Below are positions 11,878 to 22,746 of a stretch of DNA of 22,941 nt, one piece after another. The translations under genes were made by a program, and so were the position numbers. Below the pieces are notes generated by a model. That model saw only the letters and a list, made by a program, of their open reading frames with translations. It ran no database searches and had not been told where the DNA came from. Source of the stretch: Neoconidiobolus thromboides FSU 785 (lineage: Eukaryota; Entomophthoromycota; Entomophthoromycetes; Entomophthorales; Neoconidiobolaceae); contig MU626532.1 of NCBI GenBank assembly GCA_025603075.1, forward strand, positions 1 to 22,941. The letters are read 5' to 3'. Position 1 is the first letter of the stretch, and every line of letters begins with the position of its first letter.

Positions 11878-11976
11878 GGGGATGTTTTTTTTGGCTTCAT
11901 TATTTTTTCCATCTTTTGAGCGCTATTTGAGTGGAAAAATTGTTAGTAAAATTCTTAAATACAAAAACACATCCCC
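11878..11976 (+). mobile_element. MITE-like element, copy 5 (best preserved)
   Basis: 99 bp, GGGGATGTTTTTTTTGG ... AAAAACACATCCCC, with ATAT at 11874-11877 and again at 11977-11980. The centre AGCGCT and flanking TTTTTCCA / TGGAAAAA arms are intact. Short frames on both strands across it are by-products of the repeat. Confidence 0.93.
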
Positions 11977-12256
11977 ATATACTAAATTAATATCAATTAA
12001 TAGAAATTTCTTTATAATATATATCATTGATCCTTTTAAAGTAAGATATAATATAAATACAAAATAAAAGTTTAATTGAAAATTAAGTTTTTTAATATTA
12101 TTCACTTTATTAAATTTAAAGACAAATTAAAATAAAGAATTCTTATCTAACAAGGACAATAATATTTTGATTAATATATTTTAATAAAACCTAAGTTCAA
12201 TTAATCCTTTCACTTTACTAATCTCATTTAACTTTTAACTTTAACTATCCCAGCTT

Positions 12257-14182
12257 CTACTCCTCACTCTTTTTCTTCCCTTCCAAATACTTTTCTAATG
12301 CATTATCTACTTCTTCTTTTGAAATTTTCAATTGATTTATATTAACAAAGTATTTTTTTAGTTGTTGATTCCAATTAACGTTCAAGAATTGTGGTATCAC
12401 CTCTTGAACCAAATAAATTCGATCTTTAACTTCTTGAAAAGACAATTTCCATTGCTGTTTTGTATTGATTTTTCCCACAACTTCATCTAACTCCAACGAC
12501 CTCAATCCTTGTTTCAATATAAAAATAACCCGAATAGATTGTATAATATCGGGTAATTGGGAGATTTTTACCATTATTTTCTCATATTCCTGTTGTTTTT
12601 CTTGAGATACTTTTAATTTCTTTTTTTCTTCCTTTTTTTGGGATAGCTCAGCTTCAAATTCTTTTCGAATTCGTTCAATTTCTAATCGATTTCTTTCATA
12701 TGCTGCTTTGGATCTTTTGTTTGCTTCATCTAAAGCAGTACCTTTTGATTTAATTTCATCTGAATCTGTTGTTTGTTTCTAATATAATAAATAAAATAAA
12801 GTAAAATTTATTAATTGCAATTACCTTTTCCATAGTATTTTGTTTAAACTTTTGATACATTTTATCATAAATACTTAATTTGTTATTATTGTTATTTGAT
12901 TTTACACTAGAAAACATATTTCTCTAAAAAAACGTAACAAATTAATATTAAATAAATGACTATTTCCACTTACTGTTCTATCCGTAAAAGATAATTTAGC
13001 TTTAATTGGAGGTAAAGTTCTATTAATAGTTTTTCTGGCTGGAAGTGATTTTATAGGTATATTTTCAATTTGATCTAAATCAAATTCAATATACCATTGC
13101 TTTGGTAATCCATCCTCAACAGGGATATTAATATTTTTTAAATATTCCTAATAATAATTAATATTGTTATTTTATTAATCTAATTGATTATCATATTTAC
13201 ATTGTGTTCTTTTTTGACATAAAATAATAATTTAAGATGCAATAATCGACTTAAAACATCTACTTTATCTGCTGGAAATATAATTGTATTTTCCTTTTTT
13301 TGAGAGCCAATATTTAAACTTGGTACTTTAATAATATAAGAATAAATCACTTTTTGATGAATTAAAGTTTCAATAGGTTCAAATTTAAATAACTTAGGAA
13401 ACAAATAATTCATTCTTTCTAATTGAACTAAATCAAAACTCCTGAGAAAAACAGAATTAATTATTATTATTGAGCTATGAAAATTTCTAAAAAAACTTTA
13501 CCTCCTGCTTATATCTTCTACTGCTTTCTGACAAGTTGCAAAATTAAATACACTACCAATACCATGATTATATAATATTACTGTAAACATAGCTCGAAAA
13601 TTTTTTAATAATCCTTCCAGTGAATAAGGTAATTTTAAGTTATCAATTAGTGATAAATCTATTTTTTTAATATATTCATTTAACTCTTGTTCATACTTTA
13701 CAAAATCAAGATCAATGTTTTCTTCTTCTTGTTTTAACCTTAAAATCGTAAAATTATATTTTTGAAATTTGACTAAAAGCGATACGACTTACTCTTCTAC
13801 TTTATCTATGAATATTTTTTCTTCATCTAAAGGTAATGAGATGGGTGTTTCTAATTCATTTAATGGTTTATTATCTTCCTTTCCTATTTTTAACGTTTCA
13901 TTAATAGTAGAATTTGACTCGATACTTGAGATTATATCCAACTAACAAAATAATGTTAAATAAGTTGAATTAACTATACAACTTCTAAACTGTTTTTACT
14001 TACCTCTTCTTTTTTAATGACTTGTTTTTTAACATTGATGGCTTTTTCATCTAATTTATCATTCGCTCGTTTCTTTTTATTTACCTAATGAATTTTATAA
14101 GCTAAAATCAAAAACATGGTGCTCTTATTACATCTTTAGTTTCCATTAAAACAATCTGCTCCTTTACTACTTCATCTTTCAT
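12257..14182 (-). CDS. CDT1: DNA replication licensing factor Cdt1
   Basis: Eight exons (14182-14132, 14084-14004, 13941-13793, 13738-13502, 13441-13201, 13147-12974, 12923-12825, 12778-12257) sum to 1554 nt = 517 aa. Cdt1 helps ORC and Cdc6 load the MCM2-7 helicase in the nucleus in G1. The central winged-helix domain (about residues 130-270) reads LPYSLEGLLKNFRAMFTVIL ... FNFATCQKAVEDI ... LVQLERMNYLFPKLFKF, the pattern of the geminin/MCM-binding Cdt1 fold. A charged coiled coil (about 360-412) leads into the C-terminal MCM-binding winged helix (about 419-505: LPDIIQSIRVIF ... VKDRIYLVQEVIPQFL). The N-terminal 90 residues are acidic/basic and poorly conserved; no PIP-box is evident near the start. 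An unseen upstream exon is possible. Assigned by remembered family pattern, since Cdt1 diverges fast. Confidence 0.88.
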
Positions 14183-15009
14183 TTTTTTTAAAAGTGTTAA
14201 AGATTAATTTCTAATTTGATTTTTTAAGCTAATTAAATTGAAAAGATAAAGAATTCCAATTAGTAATTTAAAAAAATTGCAGTATTTAGGAATTAACTTA
14301 AATTATAAGCAAAAAGTTATATGAAAAGTTAGAATATAATAAATAAATAATGAATAATAAATAGCCATAAAACATAATTCAAAAGCTGAGTTTTTAGAAC
14401 TGATTAGAAATTATTCAAAAAATTCAAAGTTTTTAATATTTTTATTACATTGCAACTATAATAAGGAAAAAATTTCAACAAACTGAGATAAAAAAGCGAG
14501 CAAAAATTGAAAACAGAAAATAAGATTTTTAATTTTATTTGCTTTTATAAAAATCATTATCTAATTAGTTCATTTTAATTTAGTCTTATTTTTCCCAAGC
14601 TATAATTGGAATGTAATAAAAATACGGTAAATTGAACTAAAGTGATATTTTTGATATTTTGATGCTTAAAAATAAATCTTAGATTAAAATACAAGTTTTA
14701 ATGCATTATATTATGTTTAGGCTAATTTATTTGTCAAAATAAAATGAAAACAATCTTCAATTGTTTAAACTTTTGTTGCCATTAAATAATATCCATTTTT
14801 AATAAAACTAGACTAAATATTCAACTTAAAAGCTTACTACTTCATTTTAATGATCTAATGTATAAAAATTTGACTATAAATGGTAAATCTCTAACTACTG
14901 CTTTACTATATTCTTGAACTACCAATCCAATTGCTTATAATATTTAGTAGATTTTGTAAAAATATTGACATTGAGTTAAAAATAAAGAATCACCTTTTTA
15001 AAATTTAAA
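14183..15009. promoter_or_regulatory. divergent intergenic region between CDT1 and the importin gene
   Basis: 827 bp with no coding potential separate the two start codons, so it presumably carries both promoters. I looked for the cell-cycle box ACGCGT and did not see it. No repeat element lies here. Confidence 0.5.
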
Positions 15010-18000
15010 ATGGAAAAATATCGAGAATTAATTGAGGGATTAACGGTACCTACACCAGCAGCTTTAAATGAGTTAGATCGTCTTCAATACTTAAAAGAAG
15101 GCTGGGAATTAGGGGAAATTTTATTAAATGTGGAGGTAAGTGAAAATGGAATGGAATGGAATTAAAATATGTAAATTTAAATGAAATTCACTTTAATAGA
15201 ATGATACCTGTCGATTTTATGGTGCATTAGTTTTATTAACAAAATTAAAAGGGAATTGGTAATTATAAGATTATTATTGAATAGAGACCAAAATAAAATG
15301 GATTTATTTTATTCAGGAAAGATATCCGTACTTCTGAGAAGAAAGATAATTTAAAACGATTGTTACTTGATAAAATTCGAGAGTTTTCTTTAAGTGAACA
15401 AGTATCTGATATGGTGTTAATTAAATTACTATCCACGGTAACTAGAACAATTATTAGAATTAACTTCTCAATTAATAATAAATTTTAACCTCAATTTAGA
15501 CAATAGCCTTAATATTTCAATACAATGGGGATGAATTGTTGAGTAATTTATTGGAAATCATAGCATTATTTGATTCATTATCAATGGAAAACCCATTAAG
15601 AATTGAATTAATCAAATTAAAATATTTAACAATATTACCTGAAGATTATGCTAAAGATTTAATTATTAGTGCTCAAAAGTAAGCCACTTATTTTAATTTT
15701 CATAGGCTTATATTCTTATAATTGTATAAAATTAGAAATAAATTACAAATTGCTTTAGCTCAAGGCGGAAGAGATATTGCACTTAAATTAATTGAAAAAT
15801 ATATCAAAGTCAATAATCAACAATTAGAACCAGCTTATGAACAACTTCGAATTAGTTCTCTAGATTGCTTATTTAGTTGGGTAGAATATGGGGTACCATC
15901 ATTGTAAGTTCAACTAATTTTATTTAACTTATAATTATTAAAACAAGAGAATTCAAATAAAATTAATATAGACTATTACCAGGAATTGTTGATAGTATAA
16001 TGGAAAACTTTGCTTATGAAAATACATTTACTAAATGTATTAATATATTACAAGAAACATTGGGACATCGTAATGCTAATCAAGTTCAAGATACTTTATA
16101 CAAAAAAATGAAACATATATTATATTCCAGTTTTTTAAAAAATAATGTTCATGAGGCCTTAAATAGTAAATAAGTCAATCAAATCCCCAAATTTAAATAA
16201 TAAAATAATATTAATTTTTATTTTTATAGATCAAAATGAATCCAAATGTCAATCCTTGTTAAGGTTATATTCCTTCTTTGGGGAATCGTATATACGTAAA
16301 ATACTTCATGAGATGGAAAAAGTGGAAGTCAGTGTTGAATCCGAGCATCTTCAATTATTTGAGATTATATTGACTTTGATGAATTTTCCAGGTAGTTGTG
16401 GGGTAGACCAAAATATAACCCAAGAGGCCTTTGACTTTTGGAAATTATTTTTAGATGAATGTTTAGATTACACAAATATTGATGAACATGAAGACGAGAA
16501 TGAAGATATTAAAGAAGGGAATCATAGTATTAAAAAAGAAATATTAAAAATTTCATTTCAATTAGATCATATTTTATTGTTAAAAGTAAAATATCCAGAA
16601 GAAGATAATTTATTGAATTGGTCTGATGGTAATTTTTTTGTTTTATATGTATAAAATAATTGATATTAATAAATTATTAGATGAATATAGGGAATTTGCT
16701 ATGTTTCGGAATGAATGTGGGGACTTAGCTTCTGATCTACATTTTATATTAAAAGCACCTCATGCTTATAATTACTTTAATCATTCAGCTACATTGATCA
16801 ACACATTAATTAAAAATGAATTTAATACTCCCAATGCTTGGCAGGTAAATTCAAACATAGTAGCTCTACTTTATCATAATAATAATAGTTATTATTATTA
16901 TAGTTATAATATAATACAATTTTAATATTTTATAAATTTAGGAATTAGAAGCTACCTTTTATTTATTAAGAAAAATAGCTAGCGGTAGTTTAGATTTAGA
17001 AATAATACCAACAATTGAATTATTTTTTTCAACTGAATGTTGGGGTTTAGTATTTAATTCTAATTCACCATTAGCATTTCAAAATAAATTTATAAAAAAA
17101 CAAGCTTTATATTTAGCATGTAAGTAGAGTTTAATAATATTATTTATTTATTAAATCATTATTAATATTTATTCTTTTTATAGCTTCTTATATATTTTAT
17201 TATAAACATAATATACAAATCTTACGAAATGTAGTTGAAAAAGTGATCTCGTGTGCTAATCATTTTGATACTGTGGATGCTGCTACCACTTCTTTCAGAG
17301 ATATTTGTAATACAGCGGATACAGAACTATCTCAAGATTCTGAAATGTTAGTGAGTATGTTAGCTAATAGTTTAAATAACCTAAAAGTAAAATAGTTATA
17401 TATATTTAATAAAAAATTAATACTTAGATTTATTTTAGTATAGAGATATGGAACGTATTATTCAATCTCTTTCGTCTATTATTGCTTCAGCTAAAGATGA
17501 TCCAATGGCTATTTGTTTAAGATTAGAAGTAAGATTATATCATTTAATTATGATTTAATTATAATTAATTAATAAAATTAATATTAGAAACTAACCAATT
17601 TCATATTGGAAAAAATTATTGAATTATTAGATATTTATATTAAAGTAAATTATTATTAAAATTTGATTATTAAATTAATCAATTAATTAACTTAATAATT
17701 AGACTCAAAATCCAGAAACTAGTGAACAAATTGCAAGGAATTTTGGATATTTGCATTATTCTTGTAAAGGAATACGTACTGCTTCGTATATCGTTGCTGT
17801 GGATGTACCTTTATTACCAATACCAGCCGCTATTCCATATACAGAAAAAGTATTTTTAATTACTTCCAAAGTATTAGAACTAGCAGGGAATGTAAATTCT
17901 ATTGCTATGGTAAGAATTTATTTATTTTAGTTAAAATTCATATTAATAATTTTACTTTAATTTAATCTTTCAAAAAATAAAATAGGAAATTTCATCATTT

Positions 18001-19230
18001 GTAATGGAAGGTTTATTAACATTACAAATACCTACACCATTTTGTTTCCCATTAGGACCATTAACTCAACTAATATTATCAGCAATTGAAGCTTTTCCTA
18101 ATTTATCTTATCTTAATGTAGCTGCACAAATTGTTTCTACTTATGGTAATAATAAGCCATCTGAAGATCATCCATTAAATATGGAACATATTAATCTTAT
18201 TACTCAATTTTCAATCAAAATATTACCAATTATGTTCAACACATTGAGTAAATTGGAAAGTAAAAAAAGTAAAAAAACCCAATTCGAATATTAAATATTA
18301 TTTTATTTAGATGAGGATGAATATGAAGATATTACTATTGGAATTAGTACATTCATACAAAAGGTAAAAATAATCTATTTATTTATTAATATTGATACTA
18401 TTGTACCATTTTTAGTTATTAAGTAGTTCCCCCCATTCATTTTATTTATTACCTGAAGATATAATGAAATTAATCATAAAATATATTGGTGATCATATGC
18501 AAACTCAATATCGACCAGTATTACAATCCTTAGCGAAAACAATGGTAATTTAAAAGAACAACAATAATTATTGTTATAATTTGATGTTTTGTAAATGTTT
18601 TATAAACTTAACTACTATTTTTTAGCTTGAGTTATTTTTATTTGAAATGCGAGAAAAAATATATACTAAAGAATTGAATATGGAATTTTATCCCAAAATG
18701 AGAACCATTATGCAAAATGGTTATGGTTTTTTTATATTAGAAAAAATATTATTAGTAAGTCTTTAGTTATAAAAATCTTTTATATAATTTTAATTTGATA
18801 ATTAATTATCTTTTACTTTTTATAAAGTGTATTGGTGGACAGATATCACGAAGCTATTTAAAACATTTATCTGAGCCATTTAGAAAATTCTTAACTACTC
18901 ATAAAGAAGAATGTAAACCTTGGTTTACTGAATTAATGGCAAGAGTAAGCTTTAATAAGTTTATTAATTGTTATTATTAATTGTTATTATTAACCTAGGA
19001 AAATTTCCCAACCAATTTTATTACATTAGAAGCTAAAAACAAATTTATGGTCGAATTTGTAAAGTAAGTTAGTTAAACAGCCTTTATTTTTAATAATAAC
19101 TTTTAAAATTATTTTTTATTACAATAGGGGTTCAATTAATTCAATGAAGTTTAAAACAATCGTTGAATATTTTTTTGCCGTTTGTGCTAATTTAGCTCAA
19201 GGAGATTATACTGAATCAATATTTCATTAA
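15010..19230 (+). CDS. importin-13 / Kap122 (Pdr6)-type karyopherin beta
   Basis: Twenty exons, starting 15010-15135 and 15200-15258 and ending 18828-18944, 18999-19063 and 19128-19230, sum to 3003 nt = 1000 aa (human IPO13 is 963). Intervening exons: 15317-15437, 15500-15678, 15736-15903, 15972-16165, 16230-16628, 16681-16844, 16942-17119, 17184-17386, 17439-17528, 17588-17644, 17703-17909, 17986-18247, 18311-18363, 18416-18544, 18626-18754. The protein is all helical, as expected of HEAT repeats. The N-terminal exportin-1-like region (FYGALVLLTKLKGNW) would bind Ran-GTP. The C-terminus (CIGGQISRSYL ... NLAQGDYTESIFH) matches the IGGQxSRS and GDYT ends of importin-13, which separates it from transportin-3. 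Family members carry cargo through nuclear pores; cargo here is unknown. Divergent from CDT1. One donor (18248) has two in-frame alternatives. Confidence 0.9.
16876..16901. repeat. 12-bp inverted repeat in the longest intron of the importin gene
   Basis: ATAATAATAATA (16876-16887), GT, then TATTATTATTAT (16890-16901), perfectly self-complementary. It sits inside intron 16845-16941, at 97 bp the longest in the window. A hairpin could shorten the effective intron, but a simple AT trinucleotide repeat would look the same. Confidence 0.6.
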
Positions 19231-19719
19231 ATAATAGTTAAAGTAAATAAAAAGCTTATGATATTGGAGAGCTTCTATTGGATTATTCAAGCTGAAATTG
19301 ATAAACTTTTTACTAATCTTCTTTTTGAGGTAAATGATATTGGGGTAAGGTCACTAAAAAGTGGAATAAAAATTTTAATAAAACATTATCATATATAGCA
19401 TAATATAAGGATTTGTTTAAAATTTAAAATAGACTTGAAAAAATTCGATTACATTTTATTAAATAGATTAATTGAATTGATGTTAGTTTAAGTTTAAGGT
19501 TAAGATTAAGTTCTTTAAATGTAACTTCATTTTTTAATTTAGTTGCCATTTTTCTGGACCAAAAGGCTAATTCTTTGACTTTTTCGATTACTTACCGTAC
19601 TATAATACCATAACCTATACCTACACTCTTTATTAGCAAAGAAATTAATAAGTAGTGAATAAATTGATACTACAACTTGTCTAACATATACATATAAGTT
19701 ACTTTATGAAGCTTCATAT
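19231..19719. other. intergenic, importin 3' flank
   Basis: A frame of about 45 codons from ATG 19260 shows no domain and no splice link to the importin gene, which already ends with the family's normal C-terminus. Otherwise featureless AT-rich sequence. Confidence 0.4.
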
Positions 19720-19813
19720 AGAGATACATTTTTGTATTTAGAATTTTACTAACAATTTTTCGACTCCAAATAGCGCTTGAAAGATAGAAAAAGTGATGAA
19801 GCTAAAAAATATC
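19720..19813 (-). mobile_element. MITE-like element, copy 6, inverted
   Basis: 94 bp, starts AGAGATACATTTTTGTATTTAG and carries the core CCAAATAGCGCTTGAAAGAT; the far terminus is shortened to ATATC. ATAT flanks both sides (19716-19719, 19814-19817). Confidence 0.85.
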
Positions 19814-19817
19814 ATAT

Positions 19818-19915
19818 GGTGATGTTTTTTCTGGTTTCATTGCTTTTTCCATTTTTTTAAGCCCTATTTGAGTGGAAAAATTGTTAGTAAAATTCTTACA
19901 CAAGGATATATTCCC
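19818..19915 (+). mobile_element. MITE-like element, copy 7, abutting copy 6
   Basis: 98 bp, GGTGATGTTTTTTCTGG ... GGATATATTCCC. Flanked by ATAT at 19814-19817 (shared with copy 6) and 19916-19919. The core has AAGCCCTATTTGAG in place of AAGCGCTATTTGAG. Confidence 0.88.
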
Positions 19916-20320
19916 ATATTATAAAATGATCAAAGTATAAAAATTTACATTCCTTTGATATTTTAATAACATCAAAATTTTATTTCTATTTGAAACTAGA
20001 AATTCAATTATGTACTTTAGATAATTGGAGTAGCTTTTAAGAAATTAATTAAAAGATAGAACATTATCGGATGTTTGCTTTTTTACTTTAGAATAGAAAA
20101 TGAATTGATTTTTACTCTTAGCGCAAACTATATAAATTTAAAGGTATTGTATCCTTCAATAGTTTATTTCGTATAAAATGAAGTAAATGCCCCTGGTACA
20201 TAAACGACTATATACTTCCATTTAATAATGCTAAGCTTTTAAGAGGTTACTTTATTCTACTTTTAAAGTATCATTTTTATTCTTAGTTTTATTTACTACT
20301 ACACTACAAATGTAATTATA

Positions 20321-20419
20321 GGGAGTGTTTATTTTTTTGGTTTCATTACTTTTCTTATTTTTAAGTACTATTGAGTGCAAAAAATGTTGGTAAATTTCCA
20401 ATACAAAAAATATATCTCC
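20321..20419 (+). mobile_element. MITE-like element, copy 8 (diverged)
   Basis: About 99 bp, GGGAGTGTTTATTTTTTTGG ... AAATATATCTCC. Flanks are TATA (left) and ATAT (right), so the duplication is not exact, probably through later mutation. The internal hairpin arms are eroded. Confidence 0.78.
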
Positions 20420-20423
20420 ATAT

Positions 20424-20702
20424 ACTATATCAATAATCGTGTAACAAATAATTATAGCTCATATAGCTTTTATAAATGATTAAAGTATATTGAGCAAATT
20501 TAAGAGCTAGTATAATAGTTTATAAGTATAGCGATTTACATAATAAAACAAAGTAAATACATTTTTAATATTATTTGCTTTAAGCTTTATAATTTTATAA
20601 TTTAAACAAATAATTAAATTAACATATACAATATTTATTATATTGAGTCTAAACCTTATAGGAAATACAGATAATGAATAAATTCATTAGATACAGATAA
20701 AA
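20424..20702. other. intergenic, hydrolase 3' flank
   Basis: AT-rich, stops in all frames, no motif recognised. Confidence 0.5.
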
Positions 20703-21596
20703 TTAAATTAGTTTTGGTTTAAGTTTAGCAACAAAGGTAATAAATGTAGCAACTTGTTGAATAACACTCAAATTATTAGAGATAGCGTAATGATCACCGA
20801 ATTCGCCATTGACTAGAGTAGTATTAAAACCAATTTCATTTAGTTTGTCCTGGAAATGAATGGATTGATTTTGATGTACTAAAGGATCTTGAATAGAGTT
20901 TATTAATAGTACTTGTGGCAATGGTGAATAATGAATAGTATCAATTGCCTTTTTTGAAACAAACTGAGGTGATGCTTGTTTCCAGATAGTTGTATTGCTT
21001 TTATTAGAGTTATCATCATTAAAAGCAATATTTAGAAACTTTTTACCATAATTATAATCCTGTTTATATAATAATGGTAAATCAAAGATACCACCTAATG
21101 AAATAACTCCTTTAATTTTAGATACAGAATCTAATATATGATTATTTTTAGGCAAATAGTGATTAGCATTAAGTGCCATCATACTTGAAATTTGACTACC
21201 AGCAGAATGTCCACCTAAGAATATTAAATCTGGGTTGATATTGAGCTGTTTTTTGTTATTTAGAACATGCGAAAACCCTTTGAAACAATCAAGGATATGA
21301 TCTGGATATTTGATGGAATTGCTTGAAGAACTCAGACGATAATTTAATACAACAGTAGCAATACCAAGGTCGGCTAATTTGGAAGCAAACTCACTATCAT
21401 CTCTTTTGTCCCCTGACACCCATGCTCCACCATGAATCCATATCAATAAGGGAGTATTGATGCTTTGATCTTTTGGCAAATATACATCATAGCTATTAAT
21501 CCAATTTGATGTATCGCCAGTATACGTTATATTCTGAAGATTATTGATTGGTAATAAAAGTTTACTTTTAAGTGGGATATGTGGCCAAACAATCAT
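20703..21596 (-). CDS. alpha/beta hydrolase, esterase/lipase or kynurenine-formamidase type
   Basis: A single intronless frame of 297 aa with a complete alpha/beta-hydrolase active site. The oxyanion-hole motif HGGAW is at residues 55-59, nucleophile Ser131 is in GGHSAGS, and the likely acid Asp237 (IQDPLV) and His269 (GDHYAIS) follow at normal spacing. HGGAWVSGDKR followed by LNYRLS resembles carboxylesterase-like and kynurenine formamidase (Bna7) enzymes, which hydrolyse esters or N-formylkynurenine. The exact substrate cannot be read from sequence. There is no signal peptide and no membrane helix, so it is probably cytosolic. It is the only intact gene here without introns, which may reflect transfer, retroposition or simply family history. 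Length and start agree with the family. Confidence 0.9.
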   Translation of the reverse strand: MIVWPHIPLKSKLLLPINNLQNITYTGDTSNWINSYDVYLPKDQSINTPLLIWIHGGAWVSGDKRDDSEFASKLADLGIATVVLNYRLSSSSNSIKYPDHILDCFKGFSHVLNNKKQLNINPDLIFLGGHSAGSQISSMMALNANHYLPKNNHILDSVSKIKGVISLGGIFDLPLLYKQDYNYGKKFLNIAFNDDNSNKSNTTIWKQASPQFVSKKAIDTIHYSPLPQVLLINSIQDPLVHQNQSIHFQDKLNEIGFNTTLVNGEFGDHYAISNNLSVIQQVATFITFVAKLKPKLI

Positions 21597-22242
21597 ATTT
21601 ATTCAATTTTTTATCCTTTTTGTCATTGCTTTCTTAATTTATTTATATTTAAAACTGTTATCTGGTTACTACAACGTTAGCTTGTGATTCAATGAAAGCG
21701 GTACAAATGTTATTACTTTGACAGTTTAATGCATAAAATTTAATCTACAAAACTGCAAATTGTTTTCATGTTCTATTATATGAGGTAATTCTAATTTATA
21801 TGACTTTTTTTGCTTTTAATCACTTCAATTGTTATACTTAAGTTTAAAACCTTAAATAACTTGGCAAATTTTTTAGTTGATTGTTAATAGATCTAAGTGA
21901 CTTTAAAAAATATGCTGCGCCAGAATCAAATGTTCTATTACTGTGCTTTAATCTACTACAATTTTTTTTTGTAATATGAACAATTTGATTTTGTTTTTAT
22001 CATGTTCTTATAAATGATAGGCGTAATTAAATGAAGTAAAAGCTTCTGATGCTCAAATAAGATAACGTTGACTTAGTCATATTAGATCGATTTTTTATCT
22101 TTTTTGATTTATTAAAACATTTACAGTTATTTGCTTAACTCTTATTTATTAAAATAAAATTAATATTTAATATATTAGTAATGGATACTTTTTACTGCCA
22201 TGAAAAACATTATAAATATTCTATAATATCAAAAAATAATAT
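21597..22242. other. intergenic, hydrolase upstream region
   Basis: About 650 bp with no gene. The hydrolase promoter should lie in its first part; no recognisable site. Confidence 0.4.
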
Positions 22243-22339
22243 GAGGATGTTTTTTCTGTCTTCATTACTTTTTCCATTTTTAAGCGCTATTTTAGTGGAA
22301 AGATTATTAGCAAAATTCCTAAACGAAAAAATATATCGC
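22243..22339 (+). mobile_element. MITE-like element, copy 9
   Basis: 97 bp, GAGGATGTTTTTTCTGTC ... AATATATCGCC, core TTTTTAAGCGCTATTTTAGTGG. Left flank ATAT (22239-22242), right flank TTAT, one mismatch. A 62-codon plus-strand frame across it is not a gene. Confidence 0.85.
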
Positions 22340-22653
22340 CTTATGCATAATACTATTAACTCATTTTAATAGTAACAAATAAATCTGGTTCTATATTAAG
22401 ATGCGAATTTTTAGTGACTTTACTTTCAGTATAAATCCAGAAATTCATACAAGTAATATTCGAAAGTGAAAATAAAATCAAGCATTTGACTGGTTAGTAT
22501 TTAGTATTTTTAATTATTTGAGATTGCTAATTTTTGTTATAATATATGTTATATTAAAACTTAGCCTTAATTTGATAATAGATAAATAGTTATTTAAATT
22601 AATAAGCGGTAATGTATTTTATGTTTATTTTTACCAAATATTTTTATTACTTA

Positions 22654-22746
22654 ATGTTTTTTTATGTTTTTTTATATTTTTTTATATTTTTTTATATTTT
22701 TTTATATTTTTTTATATTTTTTTATATTTTTTTAATATTTTTTTTT
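22654..22746. repeat. 10-bp tandem repeat of phased T-tracts
   Basis: Two ATGTTTTTTT units, six ATATTTTTTT units, then an offset ATATTT... unit with a longer T run. T7 runs recur every 10 bp for about 90 bp. Confidence 0.92.

Noticed and set aside
11876-12105. Short frames on both strands across repeat copy 5
   Set aside because: They read through the inverted-repeat element and its AT-rich flank; the same pattern appears at copy 9 (22181-22369).
19260-19405. Possible small gene or extra exon after the importin stop
   Set aside because: About 45 codons, no motif; the importin already ends with its family's normal GDYT-type tail.
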